Source: Helianthus annuus (lineage: Eukaryota > Streptophyta > Magnoliopsida > Asterales > Asteraceae). From it: DNA of 64,000 nucleotides. The DNA is taken from the NCBI RefSeq assembly GCF_002127325.2, contig NC_035437.2, positions 161,981,408 through 162,045,407 of the forward strand. The letters are read 5' to 3'. The notes under the pieces were generated by a model. That model was not told the DNA's origin. It did not search any database and saw only the letters and a list, made by a program, of their open reading frames with translations. The stretch's first letter is position 1, and every line of letters begins with the position of its first letter. The translations under genes and the position numbers were made by a program. Below are positions 33,356-45,190 of the stretch, in pieces.

Positions 33356-36300
33356 ATGCAGACTTCTTCCTTCAATCTCTCTAATTCAACTGCAAATCTC
33401 AAGCCTCACAGGCTCAATCCTACTTATCTTCCTTCACCGTTGAAATCATCCGTCAATTTTCGCCCAATTACTCCTAAATTGCCTTTAATCTGCTGTTCCT
33501 CGTCACCTAGGAATCTAGGTCACTGGATTTCTACTCCGTCTCCGGTGCCGGAGCGTCAGTCCGATGGTTTCGAGGTTAAGGCGGCGTCTGTTCCCGACAG
33601 TGCCGATGGTGGTGACGCGGCGGCGTTGAAGAAGTCGAAGCTTATGGAGACGGTGGTGCTTGGATCGTTGTTTGGGCTGTGGTATCTGTTTAACATCTAC
33701 TTCAATATCTATAACAAGCAGGTTTGTTCTGTTTTGTTGTTTGAATTATGATTTGTATAGTGTTTGTTAGGTTGTGTATATGATGTACACGTGGCATGCG
33801 TTGTGTTTATATTATATATGTGTGTTGTAATGATGTATGTGCTTGTTTTGAATTCATTTGCTGTTACAATTGTAGATATTTGTGTTAGAATTTAATGAAT
33901 TAGGGTGCATACAAGAAGTAGGTTGCATAAATAGGTATATTTGCGAATTCGACAGTTTGTAGATGTTACATGCTTGGTTTTAACATGCGCGCATCACATG
34001 ATGAGGTGATGAGATCGCGTCGCCTGATGTGATTTCATGATGAGTGCATGATGCGGTTTGAAATCTTATTGAACAAATCTGGCCATTGGTTGCGCGATGG
34101 GTTAGATATTTGAACAAGTTAGACTGTTGATTGAACAAATTCGACTAGAGATGATGAGAATATCTTATACTTTAGTGTTTAAAAGTTAACAAGTTAAATT
34201 ACTATCTATAAAATGTTTGAATATTTTTAACAGCGAGCGTCTTGCATACGTGATGCGTGCGCTTCACGTTGTGCATTGCGTATTGGATCCCCATGGGCGT
34301 TTTAAAACTAAGATTATATGTCATTTATTCTATTATATACGCTTGTTTTGATTAGCATGCTCTGCTAAAGCTGTAGTAACCATGTATATCCTATACACGT
34401 GAGCTTTGAATTTTGATGACTTTAAAGATTCATCATAAGGAGAACTTACCACATTGATTTTGATTCAACCTTTTACAGTCTTCAGTTTATTTTCTTGTGA
34501 TCAACGCTGCAGGTTTTGAAAGTCTTCCCCAATCCAATAACCGTGACTACAGTACAGTTTGCTGTTGGGAGTGTCATTGTGTTTTTGATGTGGACGTTAA
34601 ATCTTCACAAACGACCAAAAATTAGCGGTGCACAGGTATACACTCATGTAATGGAGAATATATTTATCTCTTAATATTTTGTTTTCGATGCTAATTAATA
34701 GCTAACATGCAGCTTTTAGCAATCCTGCCATTGGCTATGGTGCACACGTTGGGCAACCTTTTCACAAACATGAGTCTTGGAAAAGTTGCCGTTTCGTTTA
34801 CCCACACGATTAAAGCTATGGAACCATTTTTCTCAGTCGTATTGTCTGCTATGTTCCTAGGAGAGGTATATAATATTACCCATGTTATATTCTGGTAATT
34901 TACACTCGTTATTTCATCTAAAAAGTTTTTTAAATTTCAATTTATTCTGGTATTTACTGACAGATGCCTACACCATGGGTGGTTACTTCGCTTTTACCAA
35001 TTGCTGGTGGAGTGGCTCTTGCATCAATGACTGAAGCCTCATTCAATTGGTATGGACAGTAAACGTACATTTCATTACCTTTTGATGTTCTCATGATTTA
35101 TTGTTCAAGAAAGAAAATGTTTTTATTCGTTTAGTGATATTTGTTTATTATCATTATGATCTGATCTTTGCATTTGGTAACAGGGCTGGGTTCTGGAGTG
35201 CAATGGCATCCAATTTGTCGAACCAATCGCGTAATGTTCTCAGCAAGAAATTTATGGTTAAGAAAGAGGTATATCAGCTAACAGTTTTTTTTTTAATTAT
35301 ATATTTTTGAGTAAAATGCCATTTTCATTCTTGAGGTTTGGTCAGTTTTGCGACTTTCGTCCAAAGGTTTGTTTTTTCGCATTTGGATCCAAAAGGTATA
35401 AAATCTTGCCATTTTCATCTGGCTCGTTAACTCCATCCATTTTTCTTCGTTAAGTCAGGGGTATTTTTGTCTTTTTTGTTAACTTAAAAGGCAATTCGGT
35501 CTTTTTCACTTTATGTACAAGTATTTAGCATCATGTACAAGTATTGAAAAGACCGAATTGCCCTTTAAGTTAACAAAAAAGCCGAAAATATCCATGGCTT
35601 AACGGAGAAAACGGATGGAGTTAACGAGCCGGATGAAAATGGCAAGATTTCAAATCTTTTGGATCCAGATGCGAAAAAACAAACCTTTGGACGAAAGTCG
35701 CAAAACTGGCTAAACCTCAGGGACGAAAATGGCATTTTACTCTTAATATTTTTTCTATATTTATTTTTATATCACTCTTCTTGACGTGTTGTGAAAGTGA
35801 TTTTTATAGATTTATTTTCTTACAGGAATCATTGGATAATATTACACTGTTCTCAGTTATAACAATTATGTCGTTTTTCTTGTTGGCCCCTGTTACTCTC
35901 TTAACTGAAGGAGTGAGGGTTACCCCTGCATACCTCCAATCTGCTGTGAGTAATTTTTCAAAATTACCCTCGTAAATTGTTATTTCTAGCTTTTACTATA
36001 TAAATAAGTATTTATAGCGATTGATTTATAAATAATTTTTTATAGGGATTGAATGTCAAACAAGTGTACATTAGGTCTCTTCTTGCTGCAATCTGCTTCC
36101 ATGCCTATCAGCAGGTAATCTTTAAAGGAATTTTAAAGTCAACTGTTGGACAACTTTACCCTTCAGTAAATAGAAATTAGCACTACAGCTCAGCAAAGCT
36201 AAAATGAATGTTCGTTGTGCAGGTTTCGTATATGATTCTACAAAGGGTATCTCCAGTCACACACTCTGTTGGCAACTGCGTGAAACGTGTGGTGGTGATC

Positions 36301-36565
36301 GTGACCTCTGTTCTCTTCTTCCGAACACCTGTTTCACCTATCAATTCCATAGGTAATGTTTGCACATTTTACAACAATGCCCCTTATCCTTTCTGTTAAT
36401 AATGTTGACCCATTTATAGGTCAACACCAAAATGGTTTTAACGGTTCAGTTTGGTTGGTTTTAACTTTTAACAAAACGTCCCTTATCTCTTCAGGTACCG
36501 GAGTGGCCCTTGCTGGAGTATTCCTATACTCTCAGGTGAAACGCATTAAGCCTAAGAAGGCTTGA
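33356..36565 (+). CDS. PPT: Plastid phosphoenolpyruvate/phosphate translocator (PPT)
   Basis: Nine exons, 33356-33721, 34513-34635, 34713-34865, 34964-35049, 35184-35268, 35826-35945, 36046-36114, 36223-36352 and 36495-36565, join in phase to 400 aa. Residues 1 to about 85 are a Ser/Pro-rich chloroplast transit peptide. The rest is a triose-phosphate-transporter-family carrier with hydrophobic helices throughout. Family landmarks include [88 protein letters not shown] and the lysine-rich tail KRIKPKKA. These match PPT1/CUE1 rather than the triose- or glucose-phosphate carriers. PPTs import phosphoenolpyruvate into plastids in exchange for phosphate, feeding the shikimate and fatty-acid pathways. 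A LINE lies immediately upstream, and intron 5 carries a Mutator-like MITE. Confidence 0.96.
35309..35742. mobile_element. Mutator-like MITE in PPT intron 5
   Basis: The terminal repeat GAGTAAAATGCCATTTTC is shared with the PX intron element at 17011. The interior arms tcgttaactccatcc / ggatggagttaacga are also shared. The flanking nonamers (TATATTTTT and TTAATATTT) are similar but not identical. Confidence 0.8.
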
Positions 36566-36782
36566 AGCTGTGCCAACTGCCAATCGCGCTTAAAAGGAGA
36601 TTTCGGTGATATTTTTTGTGTATTTTATTAGTATTGATTTGGTTTTCGGGACTTAAATTCTATCTTACAAAGGTACCACTTTTGAAGCACAATGTGCAAT
36701 CCTTTATTGCTTTCAAAATCCTCCAAATCTTTTATTCTTTTACAATCACTCAAAACTTATTAAACATATAAGAAGAAGAAAT

Positions 36783-38575
36783 CTAGAGATTAACATGTGA
36801 AATCATCTCCATTAGATCCATCTCCTTCGTTGCACCCTGTAGATACGGATCCACGTCTCCACCACCGCTATTATTACAAGGTAAATCGTCAAGCAATGAA
36901 TCGATGTTATCATCCCATTCAAGCAACCTCTCATCCATGTCTAACTCCGGCACCTCGTTAAAATCAAACTTCTCTTCCTCCACCACCGACGGTGGTGATG
37001 GTGACTTGACCACTGTCAAGCTGTGACTGCGAGTCGAACTTGTTCTTCCCCTTGGTAAGTTCAAGCTCTTGATGTAGTTTTGCAAAATGGGGCTTGGTCT
37101 TGGCCATTTTGATCGGCATTTTCGTCTTGTGTATTGGCGCCTTTTTGTTGCGTTCCAGTGGTTTTTGGTTGAGTTTTCGGTTCTTCCTGGGAGTTTCTTT
37201 GCTATTTCGGACCATTTGTTTCCGACTTCTGCGTGTGCTGCGATCAGTATCCGGTCTTCTTCCTCCGTCCAGAAATCTTTCTGCTATTTGGTATATCATT
37301 TAATCAAGTATGTAACAAATGGTCGGTCATTGGTCGGTTTTACAGTTTGGGCTAGGGATGAGCAAATGGTACCCGGTACCGAACCGGTACCGGTACCGAA
37401 TTTACCGAACCGGGTACATTTTCGGTACCGACTTTTGACATTTTCGGTACCGGTCCGGTTCGGTACCTACTTTTGGGGATTTTCGGTACCGGTCAGTACC
37501 AAGCTCATCCCTAGTTTGGGCCGTTTGGCGGTTTGGTTTTGCCGTTTCTTCTTTTGAACTGATTTTTTTCTTCAAAATTGTTGATTTGTATTAAAAAATT
37601 TAAAAACCATAGGGTTTATGGCTATTATACTTATAAACAACTATGTATTTTCTAAAAAAATATAATAATGTTGAACAGTTGGTTCGTTGGTTCCAACCAC
37701 CAACCAGATTACTAAATCACCAAAGCATCATGACCGATTCGTTTAGGCTAGCCACATAAATCTCAAATTGGTGAACTTGCTTTAATTTAAGCGATTTAGT
37801 TAGTTTCAACGGTTTATAAACACCCATACTAAAGAAGATCTAGCATCGTTAAAACGGATATAAGCAAACCTTGATGTCGGGTCTAAGATGATTGTGCCAT
37901 CTCTCCCTACACTGTTTGCCGATCCTCCCTCTCAACATTTGCGCTATATATGACCATTTTCGCACCCCATATTTCTCCACCATATCTTTCAAAATCCTAC
38001 ATGCAAAAACATTCACCATTTAATTTTGTAACATGTAATTAATTCATTAGACACTAATCACTAGTACATTACCTATCTTCTTCTTTGGTCCATTGCCCTT
38101 TGGACGAAGAAGACTTCGATTTTCCTTTCCCGCTCTTTCTATCACCTTTCTTCGTTCCATTATCAGCCGTGACACACGATCCTTCATCTGCCACAAAGAA
38201 GCTCATCGGCTTTGGATTCATAATCGGGGTGCATTCCATCAACCCAAAACGGGTTGACAGATTAACCTGTGTTTGCGTCCAACCAATATAACTTTTGTGT
38301 TGGTTGTTCAAATTCACCACCATCCCAGTCCCACCATCGTTCACTTGTTCAACGGGCTTAAACTCGTAAAAATCATCATTCGAACCCAATCCATATGGTA
38401 GAAGCCCAAACGGGTCATATCCCACAACATGAGTTGTGTAATCCGGGTTGAAAGATGAACCCGTGACATTGTGGAAATCTTGAAAGACACCTTTTGTGTC
38501 GATTGGAAAATCATCTTCGAATTTGAATTCAGATTCCAATTCGGGTTTCGAGTAGTTTTCGTAAACAATATCCAT
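36783..38575 (-). CDS. R2R3-MYB transcription factor, MYB98/MYB115/MYB118-like
   Basis: Three exons on the minus strand, 38575-38073, 37996-37870 and 37280-36783, join in phase to 375 aa. I start at ATG 38575 (MDIVYENY); an in-frame GTG upstream is not credible. Residues 1 to about 155 are acidic and Asn/Gly-rich, ending in a Lys/Ser basic run. R2 begins GQWTKEED, with its second and third tryptophans in VRKWSYIAQ and [14 protein letters not shown]3 runs [18 protein letters not shown], then [16 protein letters not shown], then [10 protein letters not shown]. The trailing [10 protein letters not shown] is typical of the MYB98 class, which controls embryo-sac (synergid) and seed programmes. Two variants from the usual class sequence are visible: [10 protein letters not shown] (Arg for Pro) and NSTKNHW (Thr for Ile). 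The C-terminus is acidic ([18 protein letters not shown]), probably an activation region. A TATA-like TTATAAAT lies about 90 bp upstream. Confidence 0.93.
37353..37513. mobile_element. hAT-type MITE in intron 2 of the MYB gene
   Basis: The perfect terminal repeat TAGGGATGAGC / GCTCATCCCTA is flanked by identical 8-bp duplications GTTTGGGC (37345-37352 and 37514-37521). The interior is a run of cggtaccg palindromes. It is 161 bp long. Confidence 0.93.
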
Positions 38576-38659
38576 GGGAGAGAACACAAAGCATAGAGAG
38601 AATGCTGTTGTAGTCTTCTCTCTTTTATCTTAAATTCGAGTTTATTCATGTTGGTGTCA

Positions 38660-40147
38660 TTTATAAGTAAACAATTAATTAAGAGAAACATTAATGATGT
38701 TTATGGTGATCCAATGGTTAGGATTAGTTTATGACCAAACTTTAAACTGGTCAAAAATTCAAAATACACTATAAATCTTTTCTTTTAAACTTGAACATGA
38801 ATGCAATAAACAAATATAAATATGATTAGTTTTAAAAAAAAAGTTATAAAAAAGTAAAATATTAAATAATAATGTATTATAATTTCTAATTGATCAAACT
38901 ACATTATAAATTTTTTTATAGTTTTATTCTTCATGAATATATTAAAGTGTTTTTTTTTTCGGTTTTTAAATCAGTTTTTAACACTTTTCCAAAAGAGTAC
39001 CCTATTGTCACAAAGTAATACTGTTTAAATCTAGTACCGATTTTAGTTTTAAATTTTACATAAGCTAATGTATATTATGAAAAATCTGGTACCGATTTTA
39101 GAAATTATTTAAATTCGTGGGGTGCCAATTGCCAAAGGTGTTTTAAGGCTACAATAATTGAATTTAAAGCCGGTTGCTAAATTAAGCAAGTTTTTACGAT
39201 TAATAAAAAACTAGTCCTAGAAAATGTTCGTATGCATTTTTTTATAAAATAAGTATAATATAATTTTAGGGGGTTTTGTTTTTTTTGTTTTTTTTTTTTT
39301 TTTGGTAGAAAGTAAACACAGTTTTTTCTATAATACATAAAATGTCAGAAATAATCTTTAATATTGAGATAAATGTAAAACATCCTATTATTTACTTAAG
39401 TATCCTTGTAGTCTTGTAGTTGAGGTGAAAAGAAAATAATAAAATTGGTCAATTATCAAATATTGAATTAATTGCCTTTTAATTAACAAGGAGTAAATGA
39501 GATTAGAGTTACATTTGACCATTAATTTATAATTAACTACACGAACCAAATCTTCTTTATTACACACACTTAATAATGTATTTTTATTAATTTGTATTAA
39601 TTCTTTCTAACAAACCACAATAAAGAAAAACGAAAAAACTTGGCCTCGAATCCACGCTCCATTCCTTTCTAAAACTAGAGCATGTTTTTAAATAAAACTA
39701 TATTAACAAATCAATTTTTAAAAACTAGTCTATAGTAGTTTATGTTAGTGGCATTTTGAGGTGGGATTTTAAAAAGTATATTTTCATGTATTCAGTTACA
39801 TTTATAATTGTTAAACAATGATTTTGAATTTTGTTGTCTTTAACAACATAAAAAAAGTATAATAGTAGGGCGGGTTAAAAGGGTTTATTTATAAAAAAAA
39901 AGTTTTATAGATTAGAAGATACCTTACGCTATATTATATTATTAGAATAATGAAAAGGGTAAATGACATCACTTTATAAAAAAGTTCTATAAAAGTAGAG
40001 AAGGCTAAAAGGGTAAATTTATAAAAAGTTTTATAATTAGAAGATACATCACGTTATATTATATTATTAGAATGACGAAAAGGGTAAACGGCGCCATTTT
40101 ATAAAAAAACTAAACGGTGAGATAGTTTTGATGACACATATGTTTGT
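38660..40147. other. AT-rich intergenic DNA
   Basis: No gene was recognised. A roughly 110-120 bp imperfect tandem duplication lies at about 39868-40110, with repeated ttttatagattagaagatac, gttatattatattattagaa and gaaaagggtaaa blocks. Confidence 0.5.
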
Positions 40148-40662
40148 TGTGACAACTCGAATTTTAGAACCTTTCTTTGTGCTCGATGTAACTTGCATGA
40201 ACATTATGTGACTAGTTGATATGTGTGATTTTAATGGAATGTTATGTTTTGTTTTGCATTACGTGATTATGATATAAATATGTATGCACAATCGCACAAC
40301 ACTCGTCTAATCGCACAAGCCCCTTTGGGCCGCACAACTTGTACTCGAATCAAAAGGGGCAACCCAAGTTAGGGTTCGGCCCACTCCCCTGATTCCTCTT
40401 ATACGCACACACATACCCATTTGTGGGGTTTGTTTTCTCATAGTTTGCAACACAAGTAAACACACACAAAACCCTAAGCTCTCTCTCCTCTCCTCCTTCT
40501 TGTTCGACGACAACCCTCCCCCTTTCTTCGAAGTGAAGGCTGACGGGTATCTCATCTCTCTCCCTCGAAGCCTTATCATCACACACAATCCTCGGTTCAT
40601 AGATTGATTCGGTTAGTCTCTTGTTAGTTTTGGTGTTTGATTGTTTGATAATAAACACTTGA
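40148..40662 (+). mobile_element. Broken LTR (element 0), interrupted by element 1
   Basis: It begins TGTGACAACTCGAATTTTAG, a typical gypsy LTR 5' terminus, and runs 515 bp without a matching CA end because the element 1 LTR starts at 40663. No partner is in the window. Confidence 0.45.
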
Positions 40663-43464
40663 TGTAACACCCCGTGTTACCGAATGTCAAAGTCAAAGTC
40701 AAAGTCCAAGTCAAGTTTGACTTCTTTGACTGTAATTAGTCTATTCTATGTTTTATTATTCGTATTATGTGGAGTAAGTGTTGTTAATCAAAGTAATCGA
40801 ACGAATCGAATGTTTAATCGACGCGAAACGCTTTACGACTGTGAATAGTAGGAAGTAACAATGCGATAAAGTCAATCAATCAATAATCAAGCTAATCGAA
40901 CCATCAATCGAATTCGAAACTCGAATTATGCGAATTTGGTGTTATATTACGTGTGTGTGTGCCTTACGTGTTACCTGTGCGTGTTTACTTTATGTTATGT
41001 GTGGTGAGCAATCGAATCGAAACTCGAAACTCAATCGAACTCAATCGAAATATGATGAATGGTAGCGAAAGGATAGTGTGAAATGTAGATGCTTGTATGT
41101 AGATATAGTGGTTGGGACTAAAAGTAATTTGAATATGAAGCTCTATCGTATTCGTATCGTTTTCCATCGGAATCAAAATATCAGAAATCGTCGCACCGAA
41201 CGCTCAACGCAGGCTGTTAATCGATCAGGCTCCTAGCCGATCGAACAGCCCAGCCGATCGGACGGACTGTCCGATCGAGCAGGCTATCCGATCGGGATGC
41301 CTGGCCGATCGGCCAGCTCTTTCCCCTTTTGGAAGCCTATAAATAGGCCTGTCATTGTCATTCTTTCCACTTTTGGAAACCCTCTAACCGACCAGCTCGT
41401 GTTCTTCACTATTTCTCAGATTTCTCTCAATCCCGGTAAGATTTTATCCTAAATCTTGTACGTTTTTGATCTATGCACACTCCTACACCTTTCTATCTTT
41501 CAAATCTTGATTTCTAACCATGAAATTATCAAGATCTAAGTGTTCTAGGATGATGTCATCATGTTGTTCTTCAAGAACTTCATGTTTTGGCCTCAATCCA
41601 CCAAGAATCACTTGGATCTAGCCGATTTCCACAGAAACAAACTAAGATCTATCACAGATCTGAACATTTACATGGTGTGAAGGATTGAAAGAAGGATTCC
41701 AACCTTCTTTCAACTCTATTACACAATGCCTTCAAACCGGTAGAAACAGAGCTTGAGCTGACTCACTAATCATTCTAATGGTTTTGTGGTTCAAGATTTG
41801 GATTCTATCTACGAGGTTCACCGATTTCGGGTTAAACGTTAAACTACCGTTCCGAACCGTTCACTGGCCGGACTTGGGTGATTCCTGTCCGAGTAGGGGA
41901 AACAAGTAAGAACGAAGGTGTCATGGTTCAGCTCGTTGTCAAAATACCTCGATATAACGTTAAACAATCAGAACAGCCAAGTGTTAGACGAACAGGCCGA
42001 CCAGGTCAGAATGCTGACCGATCAAACAGGCTGTTCGAACGAACAGTCCAACCGATCGGACATGTCAGCCGATCGACCAGGCCAGCCGATCGGCTAGCAC
42101 ATGGCCCCACACTTTGGCAATTTCATGAAGTATAGTATTGAACGAAGTGATGTTCGATCGAACTACGGTTGGGTTGAATTACTCTTTGGATCATGAGATA
42201 CTATGCTTCAACCCTTAATTGATTTTTCAACTCGTTCGACGTATTGGAGTGCCACCCGATCGAACATGCTGTTCGATCAGGTGACATCCTACTGAGGACT
42301 TACTACTGAAGTGTCTAACCGATCGGTTAAGCCGGCCGATCGAACAGACCGTTCGATCGATCGACCTGAAAGGTAAGGACACTACGATGTTCTCAAATAC
42401 TACAACGAAAACTTCAAAAGGACAAGCCATCATACACAAACACATCCTACTCAAAGGAAGAAACAATCCACTCGAACAGTCCAACCGATCGAGCCTACCG
42501 ACCAATCGAACAGGCTATCCGAACGGACTGTCTAACCGAACAAATAACCTGTTCGATCGAACCTACAGTTCGATCGACCATGTTGTTCGACCCATCATTA
42601 CTTGTTTCCATTTAACGCGTTACTCATCATTATACTATCGAACTATTCAGGCTAACCCTACTCTCAAGCGCTCCCTTCAATCCATCAATCAATCGCTGCG
42701 AGTATACTCGAACCCTTTTTGCTTTAGCACTTTTGGGTGTTACATACGTTACTTATCTAAATCACAATCGAACACACTACTCAACTATTTAAACGCTAAC
42801 CGTTCTGCATGTATTACGTAACTAAATGAATGCTTGTTGTTATGTTTACACGTGAAATGTTGTCTACCTGCCTTAACGACGATAGTACTATAGTTTGGAC
42901 TCAGAGCCCGTTCACACAGGGGTTGTTAAGGACAATTACTTGCATGGGTTACGGTGGTAATCATGTATTGCGAACTGTCTCGGACAGTCAACCCGCAGTC
43001 ATTGGTATCGATAGATCCATGTCGATAATTAACATGCTTCGTTTTCCTCTGTGTACGTGCTGGTTATGCGTAAACTATTTCGAACTCTATATGCTATTAT
43101 CAAACTTGTATGCTCACCTTTACATTCTATGTATTGACTTTATTTTAACGTATGTGACAGGCAATTAGGATGCTCATCTACTAGGAAGGTGAGCTTAGAA
43201 TAAGCGTCTAGAGCATAGTTGTCTGTAGATCTTGCAGATCGAGTCTCTAGAAGCATTTAAACAATATTTATATTTGAATCTGAGTTGTCGGAACAGAGTA
43301 TTTGACTAGTTGTTATCTGTAATAATTTGTTTTATTATTTGGGATACGGTGTGGGACGTATTAATTAAACTAAATAGTAATGATAGTTTTTGTGGAAACT
43401 TCTGGACAATCTGTTTCACTCAGTGCCATGCCCCAATGATTCCGCCATCGGTTGGGGTGTGACA
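40663..43464 (+). mobile_element. Element 1: 5' LTR, 2.8 kb
   Basis: It starts TGTAACACCCCGTG and ends GGGGTGTGACA, so the ends form a TGT(A/C)ACACCCC inverted repeat. It is followed directly by an initiator-Met primer site (43468-43480). TATA box CTATAAATAGG sits near 41338. Clusters of ccgatcg-based palindromes lie just upstream of it (about 41218-41310) and again at about 41990-42600. The length is unusual for a gypsy LTR. The small frames inside are not convincing genes. Confidence 0.8.
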
Positions 43465-43467
43465 GAT

Positions 43468-43603
43468 TGGTATCAGAGCCATAACTATAGGGAATTAGGC
43501 TAGACATGACCTAGTCCGGGTCGTTGTCTTAGAGACCTAGACTATAGTTAGGAACCAACAGACCAAGCTTATGTGCTATATCCTGTTACTCTTCGTTATC
43601 ACT
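43468..43603 (+). other. Element 1: primer-binding site and start of internal region
   Basis: TGGTATCAGAGCC (43468-43480) is complementary to the 3' end of initiator tRNA-Met. About 120 bp of leader follow before element 2 breaks it at 43604. No coding part of element 1 is in the window. Confidence 0.8.
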
Positions 43604-45042
43604 TGTAAGGACCTTCAAAAATGTCCCTGAACAACCTATAAATGTAATCCGGACCCCTAAAACCCTACTGTGCATGAAAAAACCAAGAAAACAAGAAAAA
43701 TGGGTTTCAGGCGGGCTGCTTAAGGGATAGCTTAACCTTACGCGGGCCGCTACAACTTAATAAACAACCAGATAAGTTTAAGGGTTCTAGGCGGGCCGCG
43801 TAAAACTTAAGGAATGTTTACGCGGGCCGCGTCAACTTAAATTTGACCGGATAAGTATTCCGGGACCACGTGTTGATTACCGGGTGACCCTACTTATGAC
43901 CAACCAGACCTACGCCTAGACTAGGCGGCCTCGCGGGCCGTGTAAGATGTATATGTGGGTTTACGCGGGCCGCGTAAAACCCAATTTCAGGCTATAAATA
44001 GCCTAGCTCAGGGGCTTTCATTCTGTGTCGACGAAATCTTTTATAAACGAAGTTATACTGTCCAAATCTATATTTTCATATAGTGAGGTGCTGCCACAAT
44101 AGCGGGTATTAACTCGATCGCTGCTACGATTAAATATCCGATCGATTGAAACTATCCAATGGATGTTTAAGTGCTGCCCGCATTAGGGTTATACTTTGTC
44201 ATTCGTCGTTAATTCGATGGATGTTTAGTATGGCACTTTGTCATTCGTTGTGAGTGTTGCATCTCATGAGTTATCATAAATGCTGTATTAGTTACTAACC
44301 TGGTTCGTGTGCATTGTTGTTTAAACTAGGTTATTCGGCTTATCAGTAGGCTAAACCCTGCCCGTATAAACTTGCAATGTGAGTCATTCTCTTTTTATCA
44401 CTATTTTACAATACCTCAAATTATTTTCAAAATGTTATAATTACATGGATTAAGTCGTGGTTATCTTAATCACTGGCTGTGGGGTATTGTGCACATTACT
44501 AAATTCTCACGGTTAGGTTAATAAGCCCTAACACAGGTTAGGCAAATAAGTCCTAACAGTGATAATCGTCACTACTTGGGGAAGGACCCAATAGTGGCAT
44601 GACCATCGTCACCAGGAGGTGACACCGGCGCCAGATAAAAATAAGATAAATGCCATTGTAATCGCTCTTATGCTGTAATTGATAACTATGTGTCCTTTCT
44701 CAAATTGAATGATTCACTCAGTTTTTGCCCGCTGACAAAATATTTTTACAACATGTTTCAGGTGACCTACTGTGAATCAAGTACAAGTGCTATGGAGCAC
44801 TCCCAAGCTTGAAGTAGTGGCTCGACTAAATAAATAAATAAACATGTTTTGTAAAATAAGGGAATTCCTATGAAATTCCTCTACTGTAAATTACGGGGTT
44901 ATCTCGAATTATGAAATAAATAATACTCGGGCATTTTCAAGTTTAAACAATCCTGTTAAGACTTCCGTTGTAAACATAAATACCACGGGTTTCTGTCCCG
45001 CGGCTCCTGGACCGGGTCAAACCGGGCGCGGGGGCCGTGACA
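43604..45042 (+). mobile_element. Element 2 (Tekay-type chromovirus): 5' LTR
   Basis: This 1439-bp LTR runs from TGTAAGGACC to CCGTGACA. It has six gcgggccgcgt-type motifs between about 43710 and 43975, immediately upstream of CTATAAATAGCC (about 43992). It is nearly the same as the 3' LTR at 51215 over their shared 857 bp, with about 19 hand-counted differences (about 2.2%). Confidence 0.9.
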
Positions 45043-45050
45043 GAAAAAGG

Positions 45051-45063
45051 TGGTATCAGAGCC
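45051..45063 (+). promoter_or_regulatory. Element 2: primer-binding site (initiator tRNA-Met)
   Basis: TGGTATCAGAGCC follows the LTR end by 8 bp. It is the standard minus-strand primer site of Tekay-type and other plant Ty3/gypsy elements. Confidence 0.9.
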
Positions 45064-45190
45064 ACTGGTTTAAGCCAATTAAGTATTTAGAAATACTTAA
45101 TTTATTTAATTGCCACTATGTGATTTGGTGAAAATTTAGTTTACAAAATTTTAACTTAGGATTGTGTGCGTCTTCGTGTGTGCTAACAGC

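Noticed and set aside
38575..38587. Start upstream of ATG for the MYB gene
   Set aside because: The codon is GTG, not used here when a good ATG is available four codons later.
41210..42600. CRISPR-like repeat array in the element 1 LTR
   Set aside because: The motifs are short, irregularly spaced palindromes inside a plant LTR, with no unique spacers of fixed length.
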